DNA from: Microbacterium testaceum
Lineage (GTDB): Bacteria; Actinomycetota; Actinomycetes; Actinomycetales; Microbacteriaceae
NCBI RefSeq assembly: GCF_001476285.1
Contig: NZ_LDRU01000030.1
Coordinates: 1 to 64,000 of the forward strand
Direction of reading: 5' to 3'
Length of the DNA stretch: 64,000 nucleotides
The notes under the pieces are model-generated. The model worked only from the letters and a program-made list of their open reading frames with translations, was not told the origin of the DNA and made no database searches. Position 1 is the stretch's first letter, and every line of letters begins with the position of its first letter. Positions 40,246-48,337 of this stretch are shown here, piece after piece. A program made the translations under genes and the position numbers.

Positions 40246-40626
40246 TCACGCGTGGTCCGCGAACACCTCGCTCGCGATGCGGAACGCCGTGTTCGCCGCC
40301 GGCACGCCGGAGTAGATCGCCGACTGCAGGATGACCTCGCGGATCTCGTCGATCGTGAGGCCGTTGCGGATCGCGGCGCGCAGGTGCATCGCGAGCTCCT
40401 CGTGGTGCCCGTGCGCGATGAGCGACGACAGCACCGCCACCGACCGCGACCGCCGGTCCAGGCCCGGACGCGACCAGACGTCGCCCCACGCCACACGGGT
40501 GATGAAGTCCTGCCAGTCGGCGGTGAGCTCGGTCGCGGCGGCGGTCGCGCGGTCGACGTGCGTGTCCGAGAGCACCTCGCGGCGCACCGTCATGCCCTGG
40601 TCGTAGCGTTCCTGGTCGGTGGTCAT
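40246..40626 (-). CDS. pcaC: 4-carboxymuconolactone decarboxylase
   Basis: This 126-residue carboxymuconolactone decarboxylase converts 4-carboxymuconolactone to beta-ketoadipate enol-lactone in the protocatechuate pathway. The canonical stretch WQDFITRVAWGDVWSRPGL (residues about 38-56) and the SLIAHGHHEELAMHLRAA helix (about 68-85) with its active-site His pair are intact, and the length is normal for a stand-alone PcaC rather than a PcaD-PcaC fusion. The ATG at 40626 shares one base with the pcaD stop (TGATG). It is the last gene of the pcaHGBDC operon. Confidence 0.96.
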   Translation of the reverse strand: MTTDQERYDQGMTVRREVLSDTHVDRATAAATELTADWQDFITRVAWGDVWSRPGLDRRSRSVAVLSSLIAHGHHEELAMHLRAAIRNGLTIDEIREVILQSAIYSGVPAANTAFRIASEVFADHA

Positions 40627-41423
40627 CAGGCGTCCCCTCGAGAGGCGGCCTCTGTCGAGACCGAGGCGAAGAACGACCGCAGCAGCGCCGCCACGGCCTC
40701 GGGCTGCTCGGCGGGCGGGAGGTGCCCGGCGTCGTCGATGCGCGCGATGCGCCCGTCGCGGACCCCGGCGACGATCTCCGCGGCCTTGGCCTCGGGAGCG
40801 ACGGCGTCGAACGCGCCCCACGCGGCGAGCACCGGCACCGCGATCTCCCCGAGCACGGGGCGGACGTCGTATGCGGCGAGCGCCTCGCAGCAGCGCGCGT
40901 AGCTGTCGTCGTCGGCATCCTGCAGCGCGTGCAGCAGGCGCCCGGTCAGCTCGGGCCGCCGCGCGATGGAGTCGGGGGCGAACCAGCGCTGCGCCGAGGC
41001 GATGATGAGGCTCGACGTGCTCTGGGCCCGTGCCTGCGCGGCTCGGTCGTGCCATGCGTCGGGGTCGCCGAGCTGGGCTCCGGATGCCACGATCGCGGCG
41101 GCCCGCACCCGGTCGCCGTGCCGGCGCGCCAGTTCGAGGCCGGTCGCCCCGCCGAGCGAGACGCCGGCGTAGAGGAACGTCTCGTCAGGCACGGCCGCAG
41201 CCACGGCATCCGCGAGGTCGGCGACCGTGAACGCCTTTCGCGCGATCGGCCCCGCGCCGTGACCGGGCAGGTCCCACGCGGCGACGCGATAGTCGTCGGC
41301 GAGCAGCGGCAGGACGTCGTCCCACAGGATCGTCGAGGTGCCGAGCGACGGGCCGAGCACGACGAGGGGCGCCCCCGCCGGCCCGACCGGCTCGGTCAGC
41401 GAGATCAGCGGCATCGCGGTCAT
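40626..41423 (-). CDS. pcaD: 3-oxoadipate enol-lactonase
   Basis: This 265-residue alpha/beta-hydrolase opens beta-ketoadipate enol-lactone to beta-ketoadipate. The nucleophile is Ser89 in YAGVSLGGATGLEL, WDLPGHGAG marks the usual early loop, and the catalytic His lies in IDDAGHLPPAEQPE near the C-terminus. The ATG at 41423 overlaps the pcaB stop (ATGA), and the stop overlaps the pcaC start. Unlike many actinobacterial PcaL proteins it is not fused to PcaC. The following steps (CoA transferase PcaIJ, thiolase PcaF) are not in this window. Confidence 0.95.
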   Translation of the reverse strand: MTAMPLISLTEPVGPAGAPLVVLGPSLGTSTILWDDVLPLLADDYRVAAWDLPGHGAGPIARKAFTVADLADAVAAAVPDETFLYAGVSLGGATGLELARRHGDRVRAAAIVASGAQLGDPDAWHDRAAQARAQSTSSLIIASAQRWFAPDSIARRPELTGRLLHALQDADDDSYARCCEALAAYDVRPVLGEIAVPVLAAWGAFDAVAPEAKAAEIVAGVRDGRIARIDDAGHLPPAEQPEAVAALLRSFFASVSTEAASRGDA

Positions 41424-42793
41424 CGTTCCACCCCGTCTTCGTCGGCATCCGGTCTCGTATGGTCACGGCGATCCTGCGCAGCCCCGGCGCCGGCCCGCGC
41501 CATCCACGGAGCCAGGCCCACGTAGGCCCGGGGATCGAGGAGGGCGTCGACGTCGAGACCCGCAGCCTCGGGCATCGTCTTCAGGGCGCCGGCGAGGTCG
41601 GCGTCGCCCGCGAGCAGCGCGGCGAAGCGCTCGGCCCCGATCAGCGGGACGAGCACGCCGCGCAGGCGTTCGCTCACGAGGCGCCCGCCGGTCAGGCCGG
41701 CGTTGGTCTCCGCCGCCGCGGAGTCGACCCGCAGGTGCGCGAGCATCGACGCCGCGTGCCGCGTCGCGCCGAGTGCGAGCCGCAGCAGCTCCCGCAGGGT
41801 CGGCCATTCGGCGTGCCACGCCCCGTCGGGGCGTTCGTCGACGGCGAGGGATGCCGCGAGGTGCAGCGTCGCGCCGAGCTGCGGCGCGCGAAGGGCCGCG
41901 GAGCGGATGAGGACCGCCTCCGCCGGGTTCTGCTTCTGCGGCATGGCCGAGGAGCCGCCGCCCACGCCCTCCGACACCTCGCCGATCTCGGTGCGACTGA
42001 GAGTCGCCACGTCGCCCGCGACCTTGCCGAGGGCGTCGATGGCCTGCACGAGCGCGTCGCCGAGCTCGGTGATCGGCCAGCGCGTCACGTGCCACGGCGC
42101 ATCCGGCGCGTCGAGATCGAGCGCCCGCGCGAAAGCGGCGGGGAGCGCCGCCGCGGTCTCTTCGGAGCCGGTGATCTCGACGAACGATGCGAGCGTGCCG
42201 CCCGCCCCGCCGAGCTGCGCGGGGTACTCCAGGTTCTCGAGCCGCCGCGACGCCCGCTCGATACCGCGCGCCCAGGTCGCGGCACGCGCGCCCAGGGTCG
42301 TGGGGACGGCGTGCTGGGTGAGGGTGCGTGCGGCCGAGACGTCGTCGGCGTGGGTGACGGCGAGGTGCCGTGCCCACTCCCCCGCGATGCGCAGCGACGA
42401 GCGCACCTGGTCCATCGCCCGGCGCGCGACGATCATCAGCGCCGTGTCGAGGATGTCCTGACTCGTCGCCCCGCGATGGATCCACGCCCGATGCTCCGCC
42501 GTCACCTGCGCCTTCAGCATGCCCACGAGCGGGATCACGGGGTTGCCCCCGCTCACCGACTCCGTGATGAGACGGTCGACCTCGAGACCCGCGGCCGGAT
42601 TGCCGTACTTCTCGTCGATGCCGAAGGTGTGGTCGATGTCGCGGCGAGCCTCGCGCGGGGCGACGCCCACTTCCTCGTACGCGGCGACGAGAGCGCATTC
42701 CGCGCGAACGAGCGCGCTCAGCACGAACGAGTCCGACACCAGAGCGTCGTGCCCCACGGTCACGGGCGACAGCAGCCCGAGGTCGATGGGCAC
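41420..42793 (-). CDS. pcaB: 3-carboxy-cis,cis-muconate cycloisomerase
   Basis: This 457-residue member of the fumarase/aspartase superfamily lactonises 3-carboxymuconate to 4-carboxymuconolactone. It opens with DLGLLSPVTVG, has HRGATSQDILDTA (family region 2), and carries the signature GGGSSAMPQKQNPAEA near residue 280 with the catalytic Ser loop. The GTG at 42793 gives the usual N-terminus. A TTG at 42811, overlapping pcaG, has a better-placed AAGGAG and is a credible alternative adding six residues. The C-terminal 25 residues (AGAGAAQDRRDHTRPDAD) are low-complexity and not conserved. It is in its expected place between pcaG and pcaD. Confidence 0.94.
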   Translation of the reverse strand: MPIDLGLLSPVTVGHDALVSDSFVLSALVRAECALVAAYEEVGVAPREARRDIDHTFGIDEKYGNPAAGLEVDRLITESVSGGNPVIPLVGMLKAQVTAEHRAWIHRGATSQDILDTALMIVARRAMDQVRSSLRIAGEWARHLAVTHADDVSAARTLTQHAVPTTLGARAATWARGIERASRRLENLEYPAQLGGAGGTLASFVEITGSEETAAALPAAFARALDLDAPDAPWHVTRWPITELGDALVQAIDALGKVAGDVATLSRTEIGEVSEGVGGGSSAMPQKQNPAEAVLIRSAALRAPQLGATLHLAASLAVDERPDGAWHAEWPTLRELLRLALGATRHAASMLAHLRVDSAAAETNAGLTGGRLVSERLRGVLVPLIGAERFAALLAGDADLAGALKTMPEAAGLDVDALLDPRAYVGLAPWMARAGAGAAQDRRDHTRPDADEDGVER

Positions 42794-42800
42794 GAGGGGA

Positions 42801-43361
42801 TCAGAAGGCAAGGAAGACCGTCTCCTTCTCGCCCTGCAACCGGATGTCGTGGTGGAGGTTCCCCTCGGGCGTTCGCGTCGCCACGAGGCTAGCGCGCTCG
42901 CCCGCGTCGAGCGAGGACAGCAGGGGATCCGCGGCGAGCGCCGCATCGTCGCCCGGCACGTAGATGCGGGTGTGCAACTTGTCGGGCAACCCGCGTGCGA
43001 ACACGATCGCCGCGAAGAAGCCCGGACGATCCCGGATGCCACCGGGCTCCCGCGTCCAGAACTCGAAGTGCCCTTCGTCGTCGGTGAACGCGCGGCCGAA
43101 GCCGGTGAACGTGTGGTCGTCGCGGCGGAACGCGCCCCGCGCCCGCGGCACGGAGCCGTCGGCATCCGCCCCGAAGATCTCGACCAGCGCGTCGGGGACA
43201 GGCGCTCCCGCCCCGTCGAACACGGTGCCGCCCAGCACGATCGCCCCGGGCGAGTGCGGGAACACGACCTCGTGCTGCTTCGGGTACTCGAGGCCGTACG
43301 CGAAGAACGGGCCCACGGTCTGGCCGGGGGTGGCGCGGTGGGTCTTGGCGGGGGTGCTCAT
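42801..43361 (-). CDS. pcaG: Protocatechuate 3,4-dioxygenase alpha subunit
   Basis: This 186-residue intradiol dioxygenase alpha subunit pairs with PcaH to open protocatechuate between its two hydroxyls, giving 3-carboxy-cis,cis-muconate. TPGQTVGPFFAYGLEYP at residues 11-27 is the family's N-terminal signature and FARGLPDKLHTRIYVPGD the conserved C-terminal strand. The alpha subunit lacks the iron ligands, as normal. The ATG at 43361 shares one base with the pcaH stop (TGATG), ensuring equal synthesis of both subunits. Confidence 0.96.
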   Translation of the reverse strand: MSTPAKTHRATPGQTVGPFFAYGLEYPKQHEVVFPHSPGAIVLGGTVFDGAGAPVPDALVEIFGADADGSVPRARGAFRRDDHTFTGFGRAFTDDEGHFEFWTREPGGIRDRPGFFAAIVFARGLPDKLHTRIYVPGDDAALAADPLLSSLDAGERASLVATRTPEGNLHHDIRLQGEKETVFLAF

Positions 43362-44173
43362 CACTCGTCGCCCTCCTGCTCGAAGTACGTCTGATCCGGG
43401 CCGTCGACGACGATGTCGAAGCGATAGCCCGTCGCCCACTCGGGCGAGGTGAGGTCGTGGTCGTAGACGCCGATGAGGGCGTCGCGGTCCTTCTGCCGGT
43501 GGATGGTGTTGTAGATCGGGTCGAGCGCGAAGAGCGGGTCGCCCGGGAAGTACATCTGCGTCACCAGGCGCTGCGTGAACGACGAGCCGAACACCGAGAA
43601 GTGGATGTGCGCGGGGCGCCAGGCGTTGCGGTGGTTCTTCCACGGGTAGGGGCCGGGCTTGATCGTGGTGAAGCGGTACTCGCCGTTCGCGTTCGTGATC
43701 GCGCGCCCCGCACCGGTGAAGTTGGGGTCGAGGGGGGCGGGGTGCTGATCGCGCTGGTGGATGTAGCGCCCCGCCGAGTTGGCCTGCCAGATCTCGATGA
43801 GCTGGTTCGCGATCGGTCGCCCCCACGAGTCGAGCAGACGCCCTTGCACGCTCATGCGCTCGCCGAGCGGCTCGCCGGCGTGCTGCAGGGTGAGGTCGGA
43901 CTCGATCGCGGCGACGTCGCGCTGTCCGAACGCGGGCGAGAAAAGCTCGATCGTCTCGGGGTCGACGAGCTTCGGGTTCTTCGTGGGGTGCCGCAGCACG
44001 CTCGAGCGGTACGCGGGGAAGTCGTGGGCGGTCGCGGCGACCCGCTCCCCCGCCGCCTCGAGTGCGTCGAGCTCGGCGTGACGGGTGCGGATCTCGTCGA
44101 CGATCTGGTCCTGCGTGGCCTGATCGGGAGCGGCGAGCAGCGTTTCGGGCGCCGCGGCGGGGGTGTGCGTCAT
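43361..44173 (-). CDS. pcaH: Protocatechuate 3,4-dioxygenase beta subunit
   Basis: This 270-residue catalytic subunit has all four Fe(III) ligands: Tyr137 (GRYIHQ), Tyr176 (PGPYPWKNHRNAWRP), and His189 and His191 (PAHIHFS). QLIEIWQANSAGRY precedes the first ligand as in characterised enzymes. The ATG at 44173 has AAGGAG five bases upstream; an in-frame upstream ATG would place the start within the regulator's promoter region and is rejected. It is the first gene of the pca operon, divergent from the IclR regulator across 90 bases that contain a palindromic box. Confidence 0.97.
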   Translation of the reverse strand: MTHTPAAAPETLLAAPDQATQDQIVDEIRTRHAELDALEAAGERVAATAHDFPAYRSSVLRHPTKNPKLVDPETIELFSPAFGQRDVAAIESDLTLQHAGEPLGERMSVQGRLLDSWGRPIANQLIEIWQANSAGRYIHQRDQHPAPLDPNFTGAGRAITNANGEYRFTTIKPGPYPWKNHRNAWRPAHIHFSVFGSSFTQRLVTQMYFPGDPLFALDPIYNTIHRQKDRDALIGVYDHDLTSPEWATGYRFDIVVDGPDQTYFEQEGDE

Positions 44174-44228
44174 GGGGTCTCCTTCGACCAGACCATCGTC
44201 CGACACCGACCTTGAGGACAGCGTAGTG

Positions 44229-44245
44229 TTCCCGCTCAATGGGAA
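44229..44245. promoter_or_regulatory. IclR-type operator in the pcaH/IclR intergenic region
   Basis: TTCCC (44229-44233) and GGGAA (44241-44245) mirror each other around GCTCAAT. The site is 56 bp upstream of pcaH and 19 bp upstream of the IclR start. The same word with two changes occurs before pobA at 45154-45168, so both promoters are probably bound by this regulator. Confidence 0.65.
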
Positions 44246-44263
44246 TCGTGGCATCCTGAGCCC

Positions 44264-45016
44264 ATGGCGAACTCCCCCTCGGGCGACTCGGTCACCGACC
44301 GGCTGGTGCGCATCCTCGAGACGTTCACCCCCACCCGCACCGCCCAGACGACCGCCGATATCGGCCGACGCGCGGGGTTACCGAGCTCGTCGGCGCACCG
44401 AATCGTGAACGAGCTGGTCGACGCCGGCCTGCTCGAGCGCGACGACGAGCGACGCGTGCGCGTGGGGATGCGGCTGTGGGAACTGGCGACCCGGTCGTCG
44501 CACGCCCTGCGCCTGCGCCAAGCGGCGCTGCCGTATATGGAGCGCGTGCAGCAGCGCGTGCGCGAGCACACGCAGCTCGCGATCCTCGAGCACGACGAGG
44601 CGCTGTTCCTCGAGCGGCTCAGCGCCCCCGACTCGGGAGCGAACATCACGCGCGTCGCGGGCCGCCTGCCCGTGCACGCCTCGTCGTCGGGACTCGTCCT
44701 GCTCGCCTTCGCCCCGCGCGACCTGCAGGAGCGGGTGCTCGCCGGCCCCCTTCCGCGCGTGACCCCCGAGACGATCGTCGACCCGGCGGCGCTCCGGCGC
44801 ACGCTCGCCGAGATCCGCACGCTGGGGCGCGTGATCGCCCCCGGATACGTCGACGAGGTCTCCACCGGCGTCGCCGTGCCCGTGCGCGACGAGACCGGCG
44901 CCGTGATCGCGGCGCTGTCGGTGGTTCTGCCCCGCGACGCCGAGACGCAGTTCGCCCTCGTCGAGCTCCACCGCGCCGCCCGCGACACCGAGCGCACCCT
45001 CGGCTATCGGCGCTGA
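44264..45016 (+). CDS. IclR-family transcriptional regulator of the pca/pob genes
   Basis: This 250-residue IclR regulator has an N-terminal winged helix (about 8-70, TTADIGRRAGLPSSSAHRIV as the HTH) and an effector-binding domain (about 85-250) with the ITRVAGRLPVHASSSGLVLL strand typical of the family. Relatives include PcaR, PcaU and PobR, which sense protocatechuate, beta-ketoadipate or 4-hydroxybenzoate. The ATG at 44264 faces pcaH. Its genomic setting and the shared box at pcaH and pobA support control of both. Whether it activates or represses cannot be read from sequence. Confidence 0.93.
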   Translation: MANSPSGDSVTDRLVRILETFTPTRTAQTTADIGRRAGLPSSSAHRIVNELVDAGLLERDDERRVRVGMRLWELATRSSHALRLRQAALPYMERVQQRVREHTQLAILEHDEALFLERLSAPDSGANITRVAGRLPVHASSSGLVLLAFAPRDLQERVLAGPLPRVTPETIVDPAALRRTLAEIRTLGRVIAPGYVDEVSTGVAVPVRDETGAVIAALSVVLPRDAETQFALVELHRAARDTERTLGYRR

Positions 45017-45055
45017 CCCCCGCCCGCGCTCCCCGCCCCGCCGCGCACGTCGCGC

Positions 45056-45139
45056 GTCCATGTGCATGATCCATGGGGCGCGAGTCACCCGAAGAGCCGC
45101 ACGGGGCGCCCCGCCAGCCACCCCGTCCTGCACATGGAC
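45056..45139. repeat. Intergenic inverted repeat between the IclR gene and pobA
   Basis: GTCCATGTGCA (45056-45066) and TGCACATGGAC (45129-45139) are perfect 11-base arms. The intervening 62 bases contain a further GGGGCGCCCC palindrome and a second CCATGG word. It begins 39 bases after the IclR stop, so a terminator for that gene is likely. Confidence 0.5.
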
Positions 45140-45153
45140 CACACCGAGCCACA

Positions 45154-45168
45154 TCCCGTTCAATGAGA
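45154..45168. promoter_or_regulatory. IclR-type box upstream of pobA
   Basis: TCCCGTTCAATGAGA matches the pcaH-side box (TCCCGCTCAATGGGA) at 13 of 15 positions and lies 63 bp upstream of the pobA ATG, suggesting common control. Confidence 0.55.
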
Positions 45169-45231
45169 GCACTGCGGCGGGGAGCCCGCGGGAACGGCAC
45201 CATCGACACAGCCACCGTCGAAGGAGACGCC

Positions 45232-46407
45232 ATGACCACCACCGTCCGCACCCGTGTCGCCATCGTCGGCGCCGGCCCCGCCGGCCTCCTGCTGTCGCAC
45301 CTGCTCGATCAGGCGGGCATCGACTCCGTCGTCATCGACCAGCGCTCGCGCGACGAGATCGAGAGCACGATCCGGGCCGGCATCCTGGAACAGGGCACGG
45401 TGGAGCTGCTCGACACGATCGGCGAGGCCTCGCGCGCCCGGACGGTCGGCCATCGCCACGACGGCATCGAGCTGCGCTTCGAGGGCGAGGGGCACCGCAT
45501 CGACTTCGCCGCGACCGTGGGCCGGGCGGTGTGGCTCTACCCGCAGCACGAGGTGCTGAAGGACCTCATCGCCGCGCGTCTGGCCGCCGGCCAGGACCTG
45601 CGCTTCGGCGTCACCGCGGAAGGCATCGAGAACGGCGAGCGCCCGCGGGTGATCGCGCGCGATGCCGAAGGGAATCCTCTCGAGATCGAGGCCGAGTTCG
45701 TCGTCGGGTCCGACGGCTCGCGCAGCGTCGCCCGTGCCACCGTGACCGGGTCGAGCACCGGCGGGTACTTCCGCGAGTACCCCTTCGCCTGGTTCGGCAT
45801 CCTGTGCGAAGCCCCGCCCAGCAGCGAGGAGCTGATCTACAGCAACTCCCCCGACGGTTTCGCGCTCGTCAGCCAGCGCTCCGACACGGTGCAGCGCATG
45901 TACTTCCAGTGCGACCCCGAGACCGACACCGCGGCGTTCAGCGAGGAGCAGCTGTGGGACGAACTGCAGAAGCGCGTCCCCGGCACGACTCTGAAGCAGG
46001 GCCCGATCTTCCAGCGTGACGTCCTGCGCTTCCGCAGCTTCGTCGCGCACGAGCTCCGCCGCGGTCGCGTCGCGCTCGTGGGCGACGCGGCGCACACCGT
46101 CCCGCCCACCGGCGCGAAGGGCATGAACCTCGCGATCGCCGACGTGCGCCTGCTCGCCGCCGCCCTCGGCGCCCTGCTGCTCGACGGCGACGAGCGTCTG
46201 CTCGACGCCTATCCCGAGACCGCGAGCCGACGCATCTGGAAGGCCCAGCACTTCTCGTGGTGGATGACGAGCCTCCTCCACGTGGCTCCGGATGCCACCG
46301 ACTTCGACCGCCGCCGCCAGCTCGGCGAGCTGCGCACCGTCGTTGAGTCGGAGCACGGCCGCGCCTACCTCGCCGAGGCGTACTGCGGCTGGCCCTTCGA
46401 CGCCTGA
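45232..46407 (+). CDS. pobA: 4-hydroxybenzoate 3-monooxygenase
   Basis: This 391-residue flavoprotein hydroxylase turns 4-hydroxybenzoate into protocatechuate with NAD(P)H and O2, feeding the adjacent pca operon. It has the FAD motif VGAGPAG (12-18), VVGSDGSRSVAR, and LVGDAAHTVPPTGAKGMNLA. The substrate-pocket stretch YPFAWFGILCEAPPSSEELIYS matches p-hydroxybenzoate hydroxylase closely, and the length is within a few residues of the classical enzyme. The ATG at 45232 has AAGGAG (45221-45226) five bases upstream; an upstream in-frame start at 45073 would run through the hairpin and operator and is rejected. Confidence 0.96.
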   Translation: MTTTVRTRVAIVGAGPAGLLLSHLLDQAGIDSVVIDQRSRDEIESTIRAGILEQGTVELLDTIGEASRARTVGHRHDGIELRFEGEGHRIDFAATVGRAVWLYPQHEVLKDLIAARLAAGQDLRFGVTAEGIENGERPRVIARDAEGNPLEIEAEFVVGSDGSRSVARATVTGSSTGGYFREYPFAWFGILCEAPPSSEELIYSNSPDGFALVSQRSDTVQRMYFQCDPETDTAAFSEEQLWDELQKRVPGTTLKQGPIFQRDVLRFRSFVAHELRRGRVALVGDAAHTVPPTGAKGMNLAIADVRLLAAALGALLLDGDERLLDAYPETASRRIWKAQHFSWWMTSLLHVAPDATDFDRRRQLGELRTVVESEHGRAYLAEAYCGWPFDA

Positions 46408-46446
46408 CCGGCGCACGCACCCTGACCTCCGCCCGCACGCCCCCTC

Positions 46447-46501
46447 GAGTGTCCACGACACCCGGACCGAAATCGAAAACGTCCGGGTGTTCTGGACACT
46501 C
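46447..46501. repeat. TGTCC palindromic repeat, copy C
   Basis: Arms 46447-46467 (GAGTGTCCACGACACCCGGAC) and 46481-46501 pair with two mismatches around the loop CGAAATCGAAAAC. The loop is identical in copy D, so C and D are recent duplicates. Confidence 0.7.
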
Positions 46502-46503
46502 AA

Positions 46504-46541
46504 CCGACCCGACCCGACCCGACCCGACGCGACCCGACCCG
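46504..46541. repeat. CGACC pentanucleotide tandem repeat
   Basis: About seven consecutive CGACC units, one with a G for a C, follow directly on hairpin copy C. It is non-coding and could vary in copy number by slippage. Confidence 0.6.
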
Positions 46542-46613
46542 GAGCGCGGGCGCGCGACGCCCGAACGAGAACGCGAGCGCCGGGATGCCGGCATCCGGGC
46601 GCCCCACCCTATT

Positions 46614-46668
46614 GAGTGTCCACAACACCCGGACCGAAATCGAAAACGTCCGGGTGTTCTGGACACAC
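46614..46668. repeat. TGTCC palindromic repeat, copy D
   Basis: Arms 46614-46634 and 46648-46668 pair with few mismatches and share the 13-base loop of copy C. It lies 73 bases before the permease stop at 46742. Confidence 0.7.
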
Positions 46669-46741
46669 AACGCACGTTGCCGCGCACACGACAGCGGCGC
46701 CCGAGCCGAAGCCCGGGCGCCGCGTCACCCCCGCGAGGGGC

Positions 46742-48265
46742 TCAGTCCTTCTTGCCGCGCGCGTTCTTTTCGCGCGGCTGGGGGAAGGGGCTCGGCACCA
46801 CCGGCACCGTCCCCGTGTAGCCCTCGCGCTCGGCGGCGAGCTCGGCGATGCGCTTGCGGCACGCGAACCATCCGGCCGTGATGAGCAGGCTCGCGACGAT
46901 CGCGACGACCAGCGTCGCGGGCGAGTCGATGAACACCAGCACCAACACGATCGCGAGGAACACCAGCGTCGCGTACCCCGTGTACGGCGCCCAGAAGAGC
47001 CGGAATCTCGGGCGGACCAGCTCTCCGCGATCGGCCAGGCGCTTGAACTTCATCTGGCAGAGCATGATGGTCGCCCAGGTGACCAGGATGCCGACGGCGG
47101 CGACGTTCAGCACCGTCTCGAACGCGTCGCTCGGGTTGACGTAGTTGATCACGACACCGAACAGCGCCACGACCGCGGTGATCGCGATGCCGCCGTAGGG
47201 GACGCCGGCCTTGTTCATGCGGGACGCGAACTTCGGCGCGGATCCCGCCACCGCCATCGAGCGCAGGATGCGACCGGTCGAGTACAGCCCCGCGTTGAGC
47301 GACGACAGGGCGGCGGTGAGCACGACGAGGTTCATGATCACGTCGACGCCCGGAACCCCGATCGAGGCGAAGAAGGTCACGAAGGGGCTCTCGTCCTTCG
47401 AGTACGCGGTGTACGGCAGCAGCAGCGCGAGAAGGAGCACCGACCCGACGTAGAAGATCGCGACGCGGAAGATGACCGAGTTGATCGCGCGCGGCATGAC
47501 CTTCTCGGGGTTCTTCGTCTCGCCCGCCGCGGTTCCGACGAGCTCGATCGAGGCGTACGCGAACACGACGCCCTGCATGAGGATGATTGCGGGCAGGATG
47601 CCGTTGGGGAAGAAGCCCCCGTTGTCGGCGATGAGCGAGAAGCCGACGGGCGCACCGTTGGGGGTGCCGAACACGACGAAGTAGATGCCCACGAGCAGGA
47701 ACGCGACGAGCGCCGTGACCTTGATGAGCGCGAACCAGAACTCCAGCTCGCCGAACACCTTCACCGACACGAGGTTGACCGCGAGCACCGTGACGAGCGC
47801 GGCGAGTGCCCAGGCCCACTGCGGCACCGCGGCGATCCACGGCACGTACTTGCCGAAGAAGTTCATGTAGAGCGCGGCGGCGGTGATGTCGACCATGGTC
47901 GTGGTCGCCCAGTTGATCCAGTAGAACCAGCCCGAGACGAACGCCGCCTTCTCGCCGAAGAACTCGCGCGCGTAGGAGACGAATGAGCCCGAGGTGGGGC
48001 GATGCAGGACGAGCTCGCCGAGCGCCCGGAGGATGAAGAACGCGAAGAGCCCGCACACCGCGTACGAGATGACGATCGCGGGTCCGGCCTGAGCGAGGCG
48101 CCCGCCGGCACCGAGGAAGAGACCGGTTCCGATGGCACCGCCGATGGCGATCATCTGCACCTGACGCGACGTGAGTCGCTTGTGGTATCCGGCGTCCTCG
48201 AGCTGAACGGTCGAGGTGTGGATCTGCTCGGCAGCGTCGCCGGCGCGGGGGGTGGAGTCGTTCAC
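46742..48265 (-). CDS. APC-family amino acid permease
   Basis: This 507-residue, 12-helix amino-acid/proton symporter of the APC (AAT) family has the N-terminal signature LTSRQVQMIAIGGAIGTGLF, with GxIGTGLF marking the unwound helix 1, and PTSGSFVSYAREFFGE after helix 2. It resembles asparagine (AnsP) and GABA/proline permeases, but the substrate cannot be fixed. The GTG at 48265 is the only start giving the usual 25-30-residue cytoplasmic leader. The hydrophilic tail (FPQPREKNARGKKD) is rich in Lys and Arg. It is not operonic with neighbours and converges with pobA. Confidence 0.92.
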   Translation of the reverse strand: MNDSTPRAGDAAEQIHTSTVQLEDAGYHKRLTSRQVQMIAIGGAIGTGLFLGAGGRLAQAGPAIVISYAVCGLFAFFILRALGELVLHRPTSGSFVSYAREFFGEKAAFVSGWFYWINWATTTMVDITAAALYMNFFGKYVPWIAAVPQWAWALAALVTVLAVNLVSVKVFGELEFWFALIKVTALVAFLLVGIYFVVFGTPNGAPVGFSLIADNGGFFPNGILPAIILMQGVVFAYASIELVGTAAGETKNPEKVMPRAINSVIFRVAIFYVGSVLLLALLLPYTAYSKDESPFVTFFASIGVPGVDVIMNLVVLTAALSSLNAGLYSTGRILRSMAVAGSAPKFASRMNKAGVPYGGIAITAVVALFGVVINYVNPSDAFETVLNVAAVGILVTWATIMLCQMKFKRLADRGELVRPRFRLFWAPYTGYATLVFLAIVLVLVFIDSPATLVVAIVASLLITAGWFACRKRIAELAAEREGYTGTVPVVPSPFPQPREKNARGKKD

Positions 48266-48337
48266 GTACCCATCATTCGTTTCACGCAGCCCCTGTCCAG
48301 CAAGCGCGCCGAGTGTCGGGATTCCGGATGCCGCGGG

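Larger units (their letters stand above)
46408..46741. other. 334-base convergent gap with two TGTCC hairpins and a pentamer run
   Basis: No gene is seen between the converging pobA and permease genes. The gap holds TGTCC repeat copies C and D and, between them, a CGACC-type pentanucleotide run (46504-46541). Both hairpins are candidates for two-way termination. Confidence 0.7.

Noticed and set aside
45073..45231. Upstream start for PobA
   Set aside because: The added residues are Arg/His/Pro-rich, cross a hairpin and the IclR box, and the ATG at 45232 has an ideal ribosome binding site.
46408..46741. CRISPR array suggested by the paired TGTCC repeats
   Set aside because: Only two copies here, each an imperfect palindrome with internal loop rather than direct repeats with unique spacers, and no cas genes.
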